Positions 1-7,466 of a stretch of DNA of 15,822 bases are shown here, one piece after another (position 1 is the stretch's first letter; every line of letters begins with the position of its first letter). The notes below the pieces were generated by a model, which was not told the origin of the DNA, made no database searches, and saw only the letters and a program-made list of their open reading frames with translations. The translations under genes and the position numbers were made by a program. Source of the DNA: Chloroflexota bacterium (GTDB lineage: Bacteria; Chloroflexota; Anaerolineae; Aggregatilineales; UBA3940); the NCBI GenBank assembly GCA_010092775.1, contig JAADYZ010000208.1:1-15822 (forward strand). The letters run 5' to 3'.

Positions 1-2902
1 GATGTTTGCTGAGGAGTTCCCCTACAACACGACCAATCCCCCCATGCTGATCAACGACATTCTGTACAACATACCAGACGTTACTGGGTTGGGCTTGCCG
101 CCCAAAGCCGAAGCCATGCTGCTGACCCTGCTCAGCAAATCGCCGGGGCAGCGCACCTTGAACGCGCAGCAGGCGATTGCGATTTATCAGGAATCCGTCA
201 GCCAGCGCAGCATGGAGTACACCACCGCCCTACGTGAGAGCTATCTTCTGGCGGCGGACTTCATTGGGCGAGAATCAGAGTTGGAGACGCTGACGACGGC
301 TTTTCATCAGGCGACTCAGAGCAAGGGGTCAATCTGGTTGATTGGCGGAGAAAGTGGCGTGGGCAAGTCTCGGCTGGTCGATGAACTGCGGATACGGGCT
401 CTGGTGGATGGCGGCCTGGCGATCCGTTCCTTTGGCGTCAATGATGGCAGGCAGCCCTATCTGATCTGGCGCGACGTCCTGCGCCGCATGGTTTTGCAGG
501 TCAATCTGAGCGACCTGGAGGCCGCTGTCCTGCGGCGTTTGATCCCTGACATCGAGAGCTTGATCGAGCGGCCTGTGTCTGATCTGCCGCCCGTCGAACC
601 GAATGTTGCTTTTGACCGCTTGCTCGGGGTGATTGAAGAGGTCTTTAGTCGCCAAACACAACCCCTGCTCATTCTACTTGAGGACCTGCAATGGGTTGAC
701 CTTGACGTGCCCGAAGGGGGGCAGGGTGGGAGCTTGGCGATCCTCAATCGCATCGGTGCGATCGTCGGAACGCTGCCCATCCTGATCGTCGGGACCTACC
801 GAGCAGAGGACCGGCCAGATTTGCCAGATCTGATTCCAGCCTCTCAGAGCCTATCGCTCAATCGGCTAGACCACGCGGCGATTGCTGGCTTGAGTCGATC
901 GATGCTTGGTGAGCAGATCGGCGGGCAGGATCAACTGGTAGAGTTCTTGGCGCGCCACACCGAAGGCAACGTGTTCTTTATTATTGAGGCGGTACGCGCC
1001 CTGGCGGAGGAAGCCGGTGAACTTGCCCTGATCGGGGCGAACACGCTGCCACCAGCCCTCTTTGCTGGTGGAATCCAATCTGTTGTACAACGTCGGCTCG
1101 ATCGTGTTCCGCAATCTGCGCGTGCCCTTCTTGAACTGGCTGCCGTAGCTGGGCGTCAGCTCGACCTGGGGATGCTGCGTGCTGCTGACCCTCAACGCGA
1201 TCTGGAAGCCTGGCTGCTTGACGTCACCAGTGTGTTGCAAGTGCAGGATAATCGGCTGCAGTTTGCCCACGACAAACTGCGAGAGGGCTTGCTGGCCTCG
1301 ATTGATGCTAACAGGCGTGCCGACCTGCACGGCCAGATCGCCCTGGCGATTGAAGCGACGTACTCAGACCTCGCTGAGTATGTCGATGCGCTGACCTTCC
1401 ATTGGAAGGAAGCCGGTGACCTTGCCAAAGAAGCGCACTATTCGCTGCTGGCCGGTCAGCAAGCCCTTAAACGCAGCGCCTATAACGAGGGTGTTGCCTA
1501 CCTGGAGCGGGCGCAAAAACTGAACGACAAGGCCAACTTCAGCAAAGAGCAACTGATCAACCTGCACCATGCGCTGGCGGACTCCAAACATGGTTTAGGG
1601 CAGCTTCACGCCAGCCTAGATCACTCGCATAAAGCGCTGTCCCTCCTTGGGGTGGATATTCCCATCGATCCGCGCCATGTCCCACCTTTTGTCGCCATCC
1701 AGGGGGGGCTGCAAGCGATGCACCGAGCCGGAGTTAAGGTGCCACTGCTGCGCAGCGTTGATCCCAAGCAGATACCCTTTATAGCTCGCATACTGCTTGA
1801 CGCGGGAACCCAGCTCGGAGGTACGCTTGCTCAGCCCTTTGCCAGCGCTGCCTTTATCATGGTCGCCTTGAACCTGGTTGAAACACAAGATGACATCAGC
1901 TCACAGCTTGCTGAAGGCTATGCGATGCTGGTCCATGGCATGCGGATCGTGAATATTGAGCCAATTGCCAAGCTCTACCAGCGCCTTTCAATGCGTGCCC
2001 TGGCAGAACTGGAGAAGCGCAATAGCGTCGATGACATCGGGTCGTTTGGGTCGGCCTATCGCTTGATGGCTTATCACTCCGTCTCAGCCGCCGAATGGGA
2101 ACAGGCTGAACGGTACTGTCAGGCTGCTATGGATATCTTCCACAGCATTGGTGATCAACGGCGCTGGCGTGAGGCCATCAGCATTTATGCTCAGATGGTC
2201 GGCTACATGGGTGACTTCCAACGCTGCATGGACCTGCGCATCGACACCCTGGAGTCTGCGCGGCGCAGCACTGACTTGCGGGGTCAAGTGTGGGCATTGG
2301 CAGGGATAGCCCAGATGTACTTTCGGATGGGGCACTTTGAGGACGCCCTAGAGGTCCTTGAAGATCGTCACCGCATCATGACCCTCGATCTCCCGGGCAG
2401 CACCTCGTGGACCTATTTGTCCTATGCCTATTATCGGCTCAACCGACCCGTAGAGGCACGCTCTGCGGCGCGCCGCGCCCTGCTGGAGTTTGAAGACATC
2501 GGCGTTTCGGACCCCTACAATTTCTACGGGCTGTTCAACACCGCGGAGGCTATCTTCGGCCTGTGGGATGATGATCCGAGCGACACGGTCGTGAAGCGGC
2601 AGGCCGCACAAGTGATGCGCTTTGTGCGGAGTTTTGCGCGGTTCTTCAAGACGGGGCGGCCCCGCCGCTTAGTCCTCGAAGGCCGCTACGCCCTCCACAA
2701 AGGCCGCACACGGAAAGCTCTTGACTATTGGACCGAAGCCGCGCGGGTGTCTAGTCAGATCGGCATGCCCTATGCCGGTGGGGTGGCCCACCTCTATTTG
2801 TCTAGGCACGCAGCAGACGCACAGCAGCGCCAAGCCCATCGGCATGCTGCCCGGTCTATCCTTAGCTCACTGGGCGCTTACGAAGCCTACGTCGTGTTAT
2901 AG
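1..2902 (+). CDS. Kinase-AAA ATPase-helical repeat signalling protein, C-terminal part (5' end outside window)
   Basis: This is the C-terminal 966 or so residues of a large cytoplasmic signalling protein. Counting from the ATG at 2, residues 1-66 look like the end of a Ser/Thr kinase C-lobe: a helix with LLSKSPGQR carries the conserved subdomain XI arginine (R51). The true start is therefore probably upstream and the kinase is cut by the window edge. Residues 87-97 (FIGRESELETL) open an AAA/STAND ATPase module, with Walker A GGESGVGKS at 115-123 and Walker B LLILLEDLQWVD at 222-233. From about residue 470 to the end the protein is helical and TPR-like, for example around 'GVAYLERAQKL' and the EALDYW-like repeats near the C-terminus. 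I see no cyclase, HTH or histidine kinase output domain after the repeats. In known relatives the kinase phosphorylates partners while the ATPase/TPR part senses or scaffolds; the ligand here is unknown. It ends 9 bp before a convergent kinase remnant. Confidence 0.85.
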   Translation, partial: MFAEEFPYNTTNPPMLINDILYNIPDVTGLGLPPKAEAMLLTLLSKSPGQRTLNAQQAIAIYQESVSQRSMEYTTALRESYLLAADFIGRESELETLTTAFHQATQSKGSIWLIGGESGVGKSRLVDELRIRALVDGGLAIRSFGVNDGRQPYLIWRDVLRRMVLQVNLSDLEAAVLRRLIPDIESLIERPVSDLPPVEPNVAFDRLLGVIEEVFSRQTQPLLILLEDLQWVDLDVPEGGQGGSLAILNRIGAIVGTLPILIVGTYRAEDRPDLPDLIPASQSLSLNRLDHAAIAGLSRSMLGEQIGGQDQLVEFLARHTEGNVFFIIEAVRALAEEAGELALIGANTLPPALFAGGIQSVVQRRLDRVPQSARALLELAAVAGRQLDLGMLRAADPQRDLEAWLLDVTSVLQVQDNRLQFAHDKLREGLLASIDANRRADLHGQIALAIEATYSDLAEYVDALTFHWKEAGDLAKEAHYSLLAGQQALKRSAYNEGVAYLERAQKLNDKANFSKEQLINLHHALADSKHGLGQLHASLDHSHKALSLLGVDIPIDPRHVPPFVAIQGGLQAMHRAGVKVPLLRSVDPKQIPFIARILLDAGTQLGGTLAQPFASAAFIMVALNLVETQDDISSQLAEGYAMLVHGMRIVNIEPIAKLYQRLSMRALAELEKRNSVDDIGSFGSAYRLMAYHSVSAAEWEQAERYCQAAMDIFHSIGDQRRWREAISIYAQMVGYMGDFQRCMDLRIDTLESARRSTDLRGQVWALAGIAQMYFRMGHFEDALEVLEDRHRIMTLDLPGSTSWTYLSYAYYRLNRPVEARSAARRALLEFEDIGVSDPYNFYGLFNTAEAIFGLWDDDPSDTVVKRQAAQVMRFVRSFARFFKTGRPRRLVLEGRYALHKGRTRKALDYWTEAARVSSQIGMPYAGGVAHLYLSRHAADAQQRQAHRHAARSILSSLGAYEAYVVL

Positions 2903-2911
2903 TCACCCCGT

Positions 2912-3418
2912 CTAGGTAGCTTTCAATTCATGACCGTATAGGTCTGCGACAAACTCAGCACAGCTTGTGTAGCGGCTCTCAGGCGTCTTAGACATGGCCT
3001 TTATCAGGGCCAAACTGACGCTGTTCGGAAGGTCTGACCGGAATTCGCGTGGATCGGTCAGTGGCTCATACAGATGCGCCATGATCATCTCCAGCGGTTG
3101 GACTTTCTCAAATGGTAGGTGTCCGGTCAGCAGTTGGTAGACACTGGCGGCCAGGGCATAAATGTCTGCCCGTCCATCCAAATCCGGACTTGCTTGTATC
3201 TGTTCAGGGGCCATGAACTGTAGGGTGCCTAGCACTTCGTCCTCGTCAAACACCTCGCCGGCATCCGGCAGCTTCGCAAGCCCAAAGTCCATCAACGTCA
3301 AAGTTGAGCTATCGTGTACGACCATGACATTGCTCGGCTTGATATCGCGGTGGACAATGCCTTGAGTGTGGACGGTGAGATGCTTGCATAAGCTGTTGAT
3401 CCCTTTCCGGTTGCGGAT
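2912..3418 (-). pseudogene. Truncated Ser/Thr protein kinase C-lobe (remnant)
   Basis: This frame encodes an eukaryotic-type kinase from the catalytic loop to the C-terminus. Upstream of the first ATG (3325) the frame stays open to 3418 and encodes GIVHRDIKPSNVM, so the HRD catalytic Asp and the downstream Asn lie before any ATG. Then follow the magnesium motif MDFGLAK, the activation-segment end FMAPEQ, the subdomain IX stretch DIYALAASVYQLLTG and the final SKTPESR arginine. Immediately upstream, at 3419-3421, is an in-frame TGA. None of the three frames beyond it shows a glycine loop, the VAIK lysine or a hinge, so the N-lobe is missing rather than frameshifted nearby. A product from ATG 3325 would be 137 residues without HRD and cannot be a working kinase. 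It resembles the kinase tail at the start of the window and may be a duplicated piece left by rearrangement. An assembly error is the main alternative. Confidence 0.75.
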
Positions 3419-3523
3419 TCACGAGTTTGGTTGATCCAAATGCTGAAAACTTGCCGGGCACCGCTCAGGCATCCGAGGGCCAGTTTAGCACGAAGCCAGC
3501 AAACGGACAGGTCGCTGTCGAGG

Positions 3524-3552
3524 TTGTTTCCAAGGTCGTTGTCTTGTATAAT
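3524..3552 (+). promoter_or_regulatory. Sigma70-type promoter of the PAS-UbiA gene
   Basis: TTGTTT at 3524-3529 and a consensus TATAAT at 3547-3552 are separated by 17 bp. Transcription would start near 3559, giving a leader of about 87 nt to the ATG at 3646, which has its own ribosome binding site. This is the best promoter match I saw in the window. Confidence 0.6.
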
Positions 3553-3645
3553 ACTTTCACAAAATAGTAAAAGTTTATGAGCCATGCCGTCTCTTTCTCC
3601 CGAAGCGAGAGGCCTTGCCTGAACACAAACCTGGAGACAAGTAAC

Positions 3646-4938
3646 ATGTCCAAACCTGTCAAGAGTACCATTACCAGCGATATGGAAGGTCGCATCGAGA
3701 CCTTCAACCAGGGCGCTGAGGAAATCTTTGGCTACAGCGCCAACGAAGTGATTGGCAAGAAGCGCGTATCATTGTTTTCTCCCGGCCTTACCGTCCTCGA
3801 GCACGTCCCAACCTGGCTCAAGACGGCCCGTGAAGAAGGCGAGTACACGGGCCGAACCGTATTTGTTCGCAAGGATGGCAGTCGCTTCGCCGCTGATATC
3901 CGCATCACACCGACCTGGCGTGACGGCGAGCAGATCGGCTATTGCGGTGTCACTACGCCGCTGCCGGATGTGCCAGTTGAGGAGGCCGCGCAGACGATCA
4001 GCCCCGTCACTCGCGTATTTGCCGGGATGGTCGTCACACGTGCCCCATTCCTGACTGCTACGATCATCCCGATCCTGGTGGGTGCGGCCTGGGTGGCCGC
4101 GACCGGCGCTGTCACGCCCTTTCCGTGGCTGTTGTTTGCCCTGACTATGCTCGGCGGGATCGCCCTGCACATTGCGGCTAACACCTTCAACGACTACTTC
4201 GACTGGCAGAGTGGCACCGATCCGCTCAACAACGACTACTTCCTGCCGCTCTCTGGCGGCAGCCGTTCGATCGAGCTGGGCTTGATCAGCGAGCAGGGGC
4301 TGCTGCGGCTGGCACTCGCTGTGTCTGGCATCGCGACCGCTATTGGCATTGTCCTGCTCACCCTGCGCGGGTGGCCGATCATCGTCTTCGGCCTGATTGG
4401 TCTGGCCTTCGCCTACTTCTACACCGCGCCGCCTGTGCGGCTTGCCGCTCGCAAGGGCCTCGGAGAATTGGTGACCGGTCTGAGCTTCGGCCCGCTGATG
4501 GTCGCCGGGACCGTCTATACGCTTTCCGGGTCGCTGACCTTGGCCGATGCTTTTCTGGGCCTGCCGATTGGCTTGCTGATCACCGCTGTGCTGTGGATCA
4601 ACGAATTCCCTGACTTGCTGGCCGATAAGGCCACCGGCAAGATCAACGCGGTGGTCGTGTTGGGCAAGTCCACCGCACGCTGGGGCTACTTGTTGATTGT
4701 GGCAGGTGCCTTTGGCCTGATCGTCGCTGGAGTGGCTACCGGTCTGCTGCCGCTAGGTACTCTGTTGATGCTTGCTGCGCTGCCGGTTGGCACCTACACG
4801 ACCTGGTACCTCTTCAAGCACTATCAAGATCGCGAATTGGTGCGCGCGAACCAACTCACCATCGCACTCCATGTCGTTGCGGGCGTCCTCCTGACTGTCG
4901 GTCTGCTGATTAGCGATCAACTAATCAGCCTCATCTAG
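3646..4938 (+). CDS. PAS domain-UbiA prenyltransferase fusion (MenA-like)
   Basis: Predicted integral membrane prenyltransferase that attaches a polyprenyl chain to an aromatic acceptor, most like 1,4-dihydroxy-2-naphthoate prenyltransferase of menaquinone synthesis. The ATG at 3646 is chosen because GGAG at 3633-3636 lies 9 nt upstream; the earlier in-frame ATG at 3577 has no ribosome binding site. The product is 430 residues. Residues 5-100 form a PAS domain (GRIETFNQGAEEIFGY, then VIGK, then FVRKDGSRF). From about 115 to the end are multiple hydrophobic segments. The first polyprenyl-diphosphate/Mg motif is NTFNDYFDWQSGTD (N179, D183, D186); the second is NEFPDLLADKATGK (N319, D323, D327). 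YFYTAPP and GLGELVTGLSFGPLMV also fit MenA. The UbiA part (about 315 residues) is full length, so the PAS domain is an addition, not a replacement. No other menaquinone genes are nearby, so the exact acceptor is uncertain. Confidence 0.85.
   Translation: MSKPVKSTITSDMEGRIETFNQGAEEIFGYSANEVIGKKRVSLFSPGLTVLEHVPTWLKTAREEGEYTGRTVFVRKDGSRFAADIRITPTWRDGEQIGYCGVTTPLPDVPVEEAAQTISPVTRVFAGMVVTRAPFLTATIIPILVGAAWVAATGAVTPFPWLLFALTMLGGIALHIAANTFNDYFDWQSGTDPLNNDYFLPLSGGSRSIELGLISEQGLLRLALAVSGIATAIGIVLLTLRGWPIIVFGLIGLAFAYFYTAPPVRLAARKGLGELVTGLSFGPLMVAGTVYTLSGSLTLADAFLGLPIGLLITAVLWINEFPDLLADKATGKINAVVVLGKSTARWGYLLIVAGAFGLIVAGVATGLLPLGTLLMLAALPVGTYTTWYLFKHYQDRELVRANQLTIALHVVAGVLLTVGLLISDQLISLI
4905..4929. repeat. 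Perfect 9-bp inverted repeat at the 3' end of the PAS-UbiA gene
   Basis: GCTGATTAG (4905-4913) and CTAATCAGC (4921-4929) are exact reverse complements with a 7-nt loop, inside the last codons (stop at 4936-4938). It could form an mRNA hairpin near the stop codon; no T-run follows. Confidence 0.5.
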
Positions 4939-4967
4939 ACGCGTCACAAATTCCGACATACCTTCAT

Positions 4968-4998
4968 TGCAGCCTGTCCATTTCAACGACAGGCTGCA
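4968..4998 (+). terminator. 11-bp stem-loop between PAS-UbiA and tetR genes: terminator or operator
   Basis: TGCAGCCTGTC (4968-4978) and GACAGGCTGCA (4988-4998) pair perfectly around a 9-nt loop, 30 bp after the PAS-UbiA stop. A T/A-rich but not poly-T stretch (TTATATT) follows, so it is an imperfect intrinsic terminator. The same element covers the expected -35 region of the tetR promoter, so it could equally be a regulator binding site. Confidence 0.5.
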
Positions 4999-5015
4999 TT
5001 ATATTACGTTATAAT
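4998..5015 (+). promoter_or_regulatory. Candidate -10 element of tetR within a small palindrome
   Basis: A consensus TATAAT at 5010-5015 lies 37 bp before the tetR ATG. ATTATA at 4998-5003 is its exact reverse complement with a 6-nt spacer, so the -10 region itself is symmetric. At 17 bp spacing the -35 would be CGACAG (4987-4992), a poor match lying in the right arm of the stem-loop. A weak -35 overlapped by a palindrome fits a repressible promoter. Confidence 0.4.
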
Positions 5016-5052
5016 GTGGGTGTTGGAGGCGCCATATTCGATAGGAAGAGAC

Positions 5053-5664
5053 ATGACTGCGAAATACCATCACGGAGATTTGCGCAACGCTTTGATTGAA
5101 GTGGGGGAAAAAGTGCTGCGCGAGGAAGGCGTTGAAGCCTTTACTCTCCGACGGCTGACCAAAGAAGTCGGCGTCAGCCACAATGCCCCCTACAGGCATT
5201 TCAAGAACCGAGATGATCTGCTGGCCGCCGTGAGCGAACGGGGTTACTGGCGGCTGCGCGACCACGTTGAAGAAGGTATCGAACGCCACGAAGGACACAT
5301 TCAAGAACAGCTTATGCACTTCAGTTTCGACTACATCGACTTTGCCCTCAAGAACCGCCACCTCTATCCGGTCATGTTCAGCAGCAATCCACATCTGGAC
5401 TCCGAGGCATTGATTGAAGTGATGCAGAACGCTTTGACCGCCTTCGTTGAAATCTTCGAGCGTGGGCAGGCGGCTGGTACGCTGCGTACCGACTCGCCCT
5501 TGCTGCAAGCACTGACCCTGTTCTCACTGTTGCACGGTGTGGCCAATGTCATGCTGGCGGGGCGCTTTTCGATGCCATTCGACGGCAGCCAGCCCGACGT
5601 TGAGACGCTGGTACGTGGGTTGGTCGAAGTCTATATGGGGGGGATCCTGGCGACGAACTCCTAG
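5053..5664 (+). CDS. TetR/AcrR family transcriptional regulator
   Basis: Predicted one-component DNA-binding repressor of 203 residues, the usual length for the family. The ATG at 5053 is chosen over the longer frame because AGGAAGAG lies just upstream (5043-5050) and the protein then begins MTAKYHHGDLRNALI, the typical opening of this TetR subgroup. Residues 6-52 hold the N-terminal HTH: FTLRRLTKEVGVSHNAPYRHF, followed by the NRDDLLAAV helix. The C-terminal helical domain (about 75-195, with FDYIDFALKNRHLYPVMF) resembles the WHG-type ligand/dimer domain. A radical SAM gene starts 66 bp downstream on the same strand and a strong inverted repeat lies just upstream, so autoregulation and control of the neighbours are plausible. 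The ligand cannot be read from sequence. Confidence 0.9.
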   Translation: MTAKYHHGDLRNALIEVGEKVLREEGVEAFTLRRLTKEVGVSHNAPYRHFKNRDDLLAAVSERGYWRLRDHVEEGIERHEGHIQEQLMHFSFDYIDFALKNRHLYPVMFSSNPHLDSEALIEVMQNALTAFVEIFERGQAAGTLRTDSPLLQALTLFSLLHGVANVMLAGRFSMPFDGSQPDVETLVRGLVEVYMGGILATNS

Positions 5665-5730
5665 GTTGGTCGGTGCGTGTCGCCGAAATCGACTACAATG
5701 GGGTGCGACCAAACAAATGAGGCGTACCCC

Positions 5731-6741
5731 ATGTCCCATCTGCTCGAACCCTATCTCGCCCATCTCCCCACATCATTGCGCGCCTTGCCCTGGCGGGGGT
5801 TGCCCTTGGATGGCAAATTGCTGCTGTTCGAGCGCAGTAGCGGCCTGAACATTCTGTTGGAGGGGCAAGAAACTGCCGCTTTGCGACAGACAGCCCCGCG
5901 GACGCTCTTGATCGCTGTGACCAACCACTGCAACCTGAGCTGCCCCTTTTGCTACCGTGATCAATCCTCGGCGAGCACCTGGAACTTTGACGATCTGCTG
6001 GGCTTCTGCCAGGCCGCCGACCGTTGGGGCGTGTTGGAAGTCGCCTTTGGAGGCGGCGAGCCGCTGCTCTTCCCGCGTTGGGCGGCGTTTATTGAGGCGC
6101 TTTACACAACGACGAAGCTGGCGATCAACTTCACGACCAACGGAAGCCTGCTCAGGCCGGCCTTTTTGCAGCGGGTCGGGCCGAAGCTTGGCCAGATTCG
6201 CCTCTCCCTCTACGACGACAATGATTACCGGTCAACCCTCAAGCTGCTGCGCGCCGCTCCAGTTCGATACGGCGTCAACTGGCTGATCACTCCGCAGGCG
6301 CTTGCCCACGCCGAAGCAACCCTTGCCGACCTATTGGCGCATGGCGTGCAAGACTTTCTGCTGCTGAGATACAAAGGGCCTGACCGTCATCTTAATCTGG
6401 ATCAAACACAGTCAGCCGAACTCGCTGCATTTGTTCGCCAGGCCCACGCCGCGCTAGGGAGCCAAATCAGCCTCAAAGTCGGGAGCTGTTGGGGCTCCAC
6501 ACTTGATGGGGTGCCGCGTCTGTTTGACCATCACGATTGTGGGGCCGGGGTGGCTTTCCTCTCGATTACCAGCGACAAACAGGTCAAGCCCTGCTCCTTT
6601 CATCATTGGACGGCTCCCTTTCAAACGTTTGAAGATGTGCGCCGCATCTGGCAAGACCTGCGCGATCAACCCCAGCCTGCTTATCTCGCTGGCTGTGCGC
6701 GGCGGCCAGCGCAGATCACGCTTCAGATTTATAATAGTTAG
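5731..6741 (+). CDS. Radical SAM protein with four-cysteine SPASM-like C-terminal region
   Basis: Predicted radical SAM enzyme of 336 residues. The ATG at 5731 is chosen because GAGG at 5719-5722 precedes it by 8 nt; a GTG at 5677 in the same frame lies before a likely -10 (TACAAT, 5694-5699). The [4Fe-4S]-binding motif CNLSCPFCY uses C67, C71 and C74. GGGEP (107-111) is the SAM amino-group motif, and NFTTNGSLL follows as the next barrel strand. Beyond the barrel are C253, C270, C288 and C322, with the C270-C288 segment (DCGAGVAFLSITSD, then KPCSFHH) looking like a SPASM/twitch auxiliary cluster region, though with fewer cysteines than a full SPASM domain. Many SPASM enzymes modify peptides or enzymes, but no obvious short precursor peptide is seen here. 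Two related unknown proteins follow 68 bp downstream on the same strand and may be partners or substrates. The substrate is unknown. Confidence 0.85.
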   Translation: MSHLLEPYLAHLPTSLRALPWRGLPLDGKLLLFERSSGLNILLEGQETAALRQTAPRTLLIAVTNHCNLSCPFCYRDQSSASTWNFDDLLGFCQAADRWGVLEVAFGGGEPLLFPRWAAFIEALYTTTKLAINFTTNGSLLRPAFLQRVGPKLGQIRLSLYDDNDYRSTLKLLRAAPVRYGVNWLITPQALAHAEATLADLLAHGVQDFLLLRYKGPDRHLNLDQTQSAELAAFVRQAHAALGSQISLKVGSCWGSTLDGVPRLFDHHDCGAGVAFLSITSDKQVKPCSFHHWTAPFQTFEDVRRIWQDLRDQPQPAYLAGCARRPAQITLQIYNS

Positions 6742-6809
6742 GCAGCAATGCGAGCACGGCTAAGTATGTGGTTCTGCCTTGAGTGCCAGAGAGAGGGACC
6801 CCGATCACG

Positions 6810-7466
6810 ATGCCACCTGAGAATCTACAGTACTATTTCGTTTTGGCTGGCCATTTTGGTGGCAGCGCCCTGAGCACCGCGCAAGAGCTGCGGAGCATCA
6901 TTCAGCAGGTGCATGCCTGGTTGGACGACTCCAGCACCGCCGATCATGACATCCCACAGGTCGATGAGCACCATCTAGCGCCAACCCCACCCGAGCGCGA
7001 CTTTGCCCGCCGGTACAACGTCGAGTGGCAGCGCTCGATTCATAATTTTGCCGAGCATATGGTCACCGCACACGGACCCTTGGTATTGGTGGCCAGTGGC
7101 CTGTTAGACCATATGGTGGACAACCCCCACCCCTTTGACCAGATCATGAATCAGCTTGGCGGCGAAGTGATCGTCTATGGCCATTGGGAGGACGTCGCGC
7201 CTCTGCATGCCCCCCAGGGCGTCATCCGCGTGACCTGTGATGTACCCAATCCGGTGTTGGCACGTAAAGCCACCGAGGAGCTGACTGGCCTGAGCTATAT
7301 TGATCCGGACGCCGTTATCATCGCTACCAACCGCATGAGCCTAACCGCTCGGCCGGTTGCCGACATCAAGCAGGTCCTTGAGGAGATCGAGACGATCCTC
7401 AGCTCTTACGACTGCACCGATATCGACTATCGGTTACGCACCAGCAACGCAAGGGAGCAGCTATGA
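6810..7466 (+). CDS. Protein of unknown function, shorter member of a related pair
   Basis: I do not recognise a named family. It is 218 residues, soluble, without signal peptide or membrane segment. The ATG at 6810 is preferred; GAGAGGG at 6791-6797 is a slightly distant ribosome binding site, and a GTG at 6783 in frame lacks one. Landmarks are YFVLAGHF (9-16) leading into AQELRSII (24-31), RYNVEW (68-73), PFD (108-110) followed by QLGGEV, and DIDYRL (204-209). The same landmarks occur in the same order in the next gene (FTVIGTF, AELRAIL, RYGVRW, PFD then SLGAQV, EIDYQI), so the two proteins are homologous along most of their length. The stop overlaps the next start as ATGA, implying translational coupling. 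It follows the radical SAM gene by 68 bp and may share its transcript. Confidence 0.8.
   Translation: MPPENLQYYFVLAGHFGGSALSTAQELRSIIQQVHAWLDDSSTADHDIPQVDEHHLAPTPPERDFARRYNVEWQRSIHNFAEHMVTAHGPLVLVASGLLDHMVDNPHPFDQIMNQLGGEVIVYGHWEDVAPLHAPQGVIRVTCDVPNPVLARKATEELTGLSYIDPDAVIIATNRMSLTARPVADIKQVLEEIETILSSYDCTDIDYRLRTSNAREQL

Noticed and set aside
3298..3585. Minus-strand open frame that could supply the missing kinase N-lobe
   Set aside because: Its translation has no glycine loop or VAIK lysine, and over the HRD region it is simply the wrong frame of the kinase remnant.
3577..3645. Longer N-terminus for the PAS-UbiA protein from the ATG at 3577
   Set aside because: No ribosome binding site precedes it, and the extra 23 residues have no domain content; the ATG at 3646 has GGAG at good spacing.
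3769..4170. Minus-strand open frame within the PAS-UbiA gene
   Set aside because: It lies fully inside a well-supported gene and its composition is low-complexity Arg/Gly/Asp.
5677..5730. GTG start giving 18 extra residues to the radical SAM protein
   Set aside because: A likely -10 (TACAAT, 5694-5699) lies downstream of it, and the ATG at 5731 has a better ribosome binding site.
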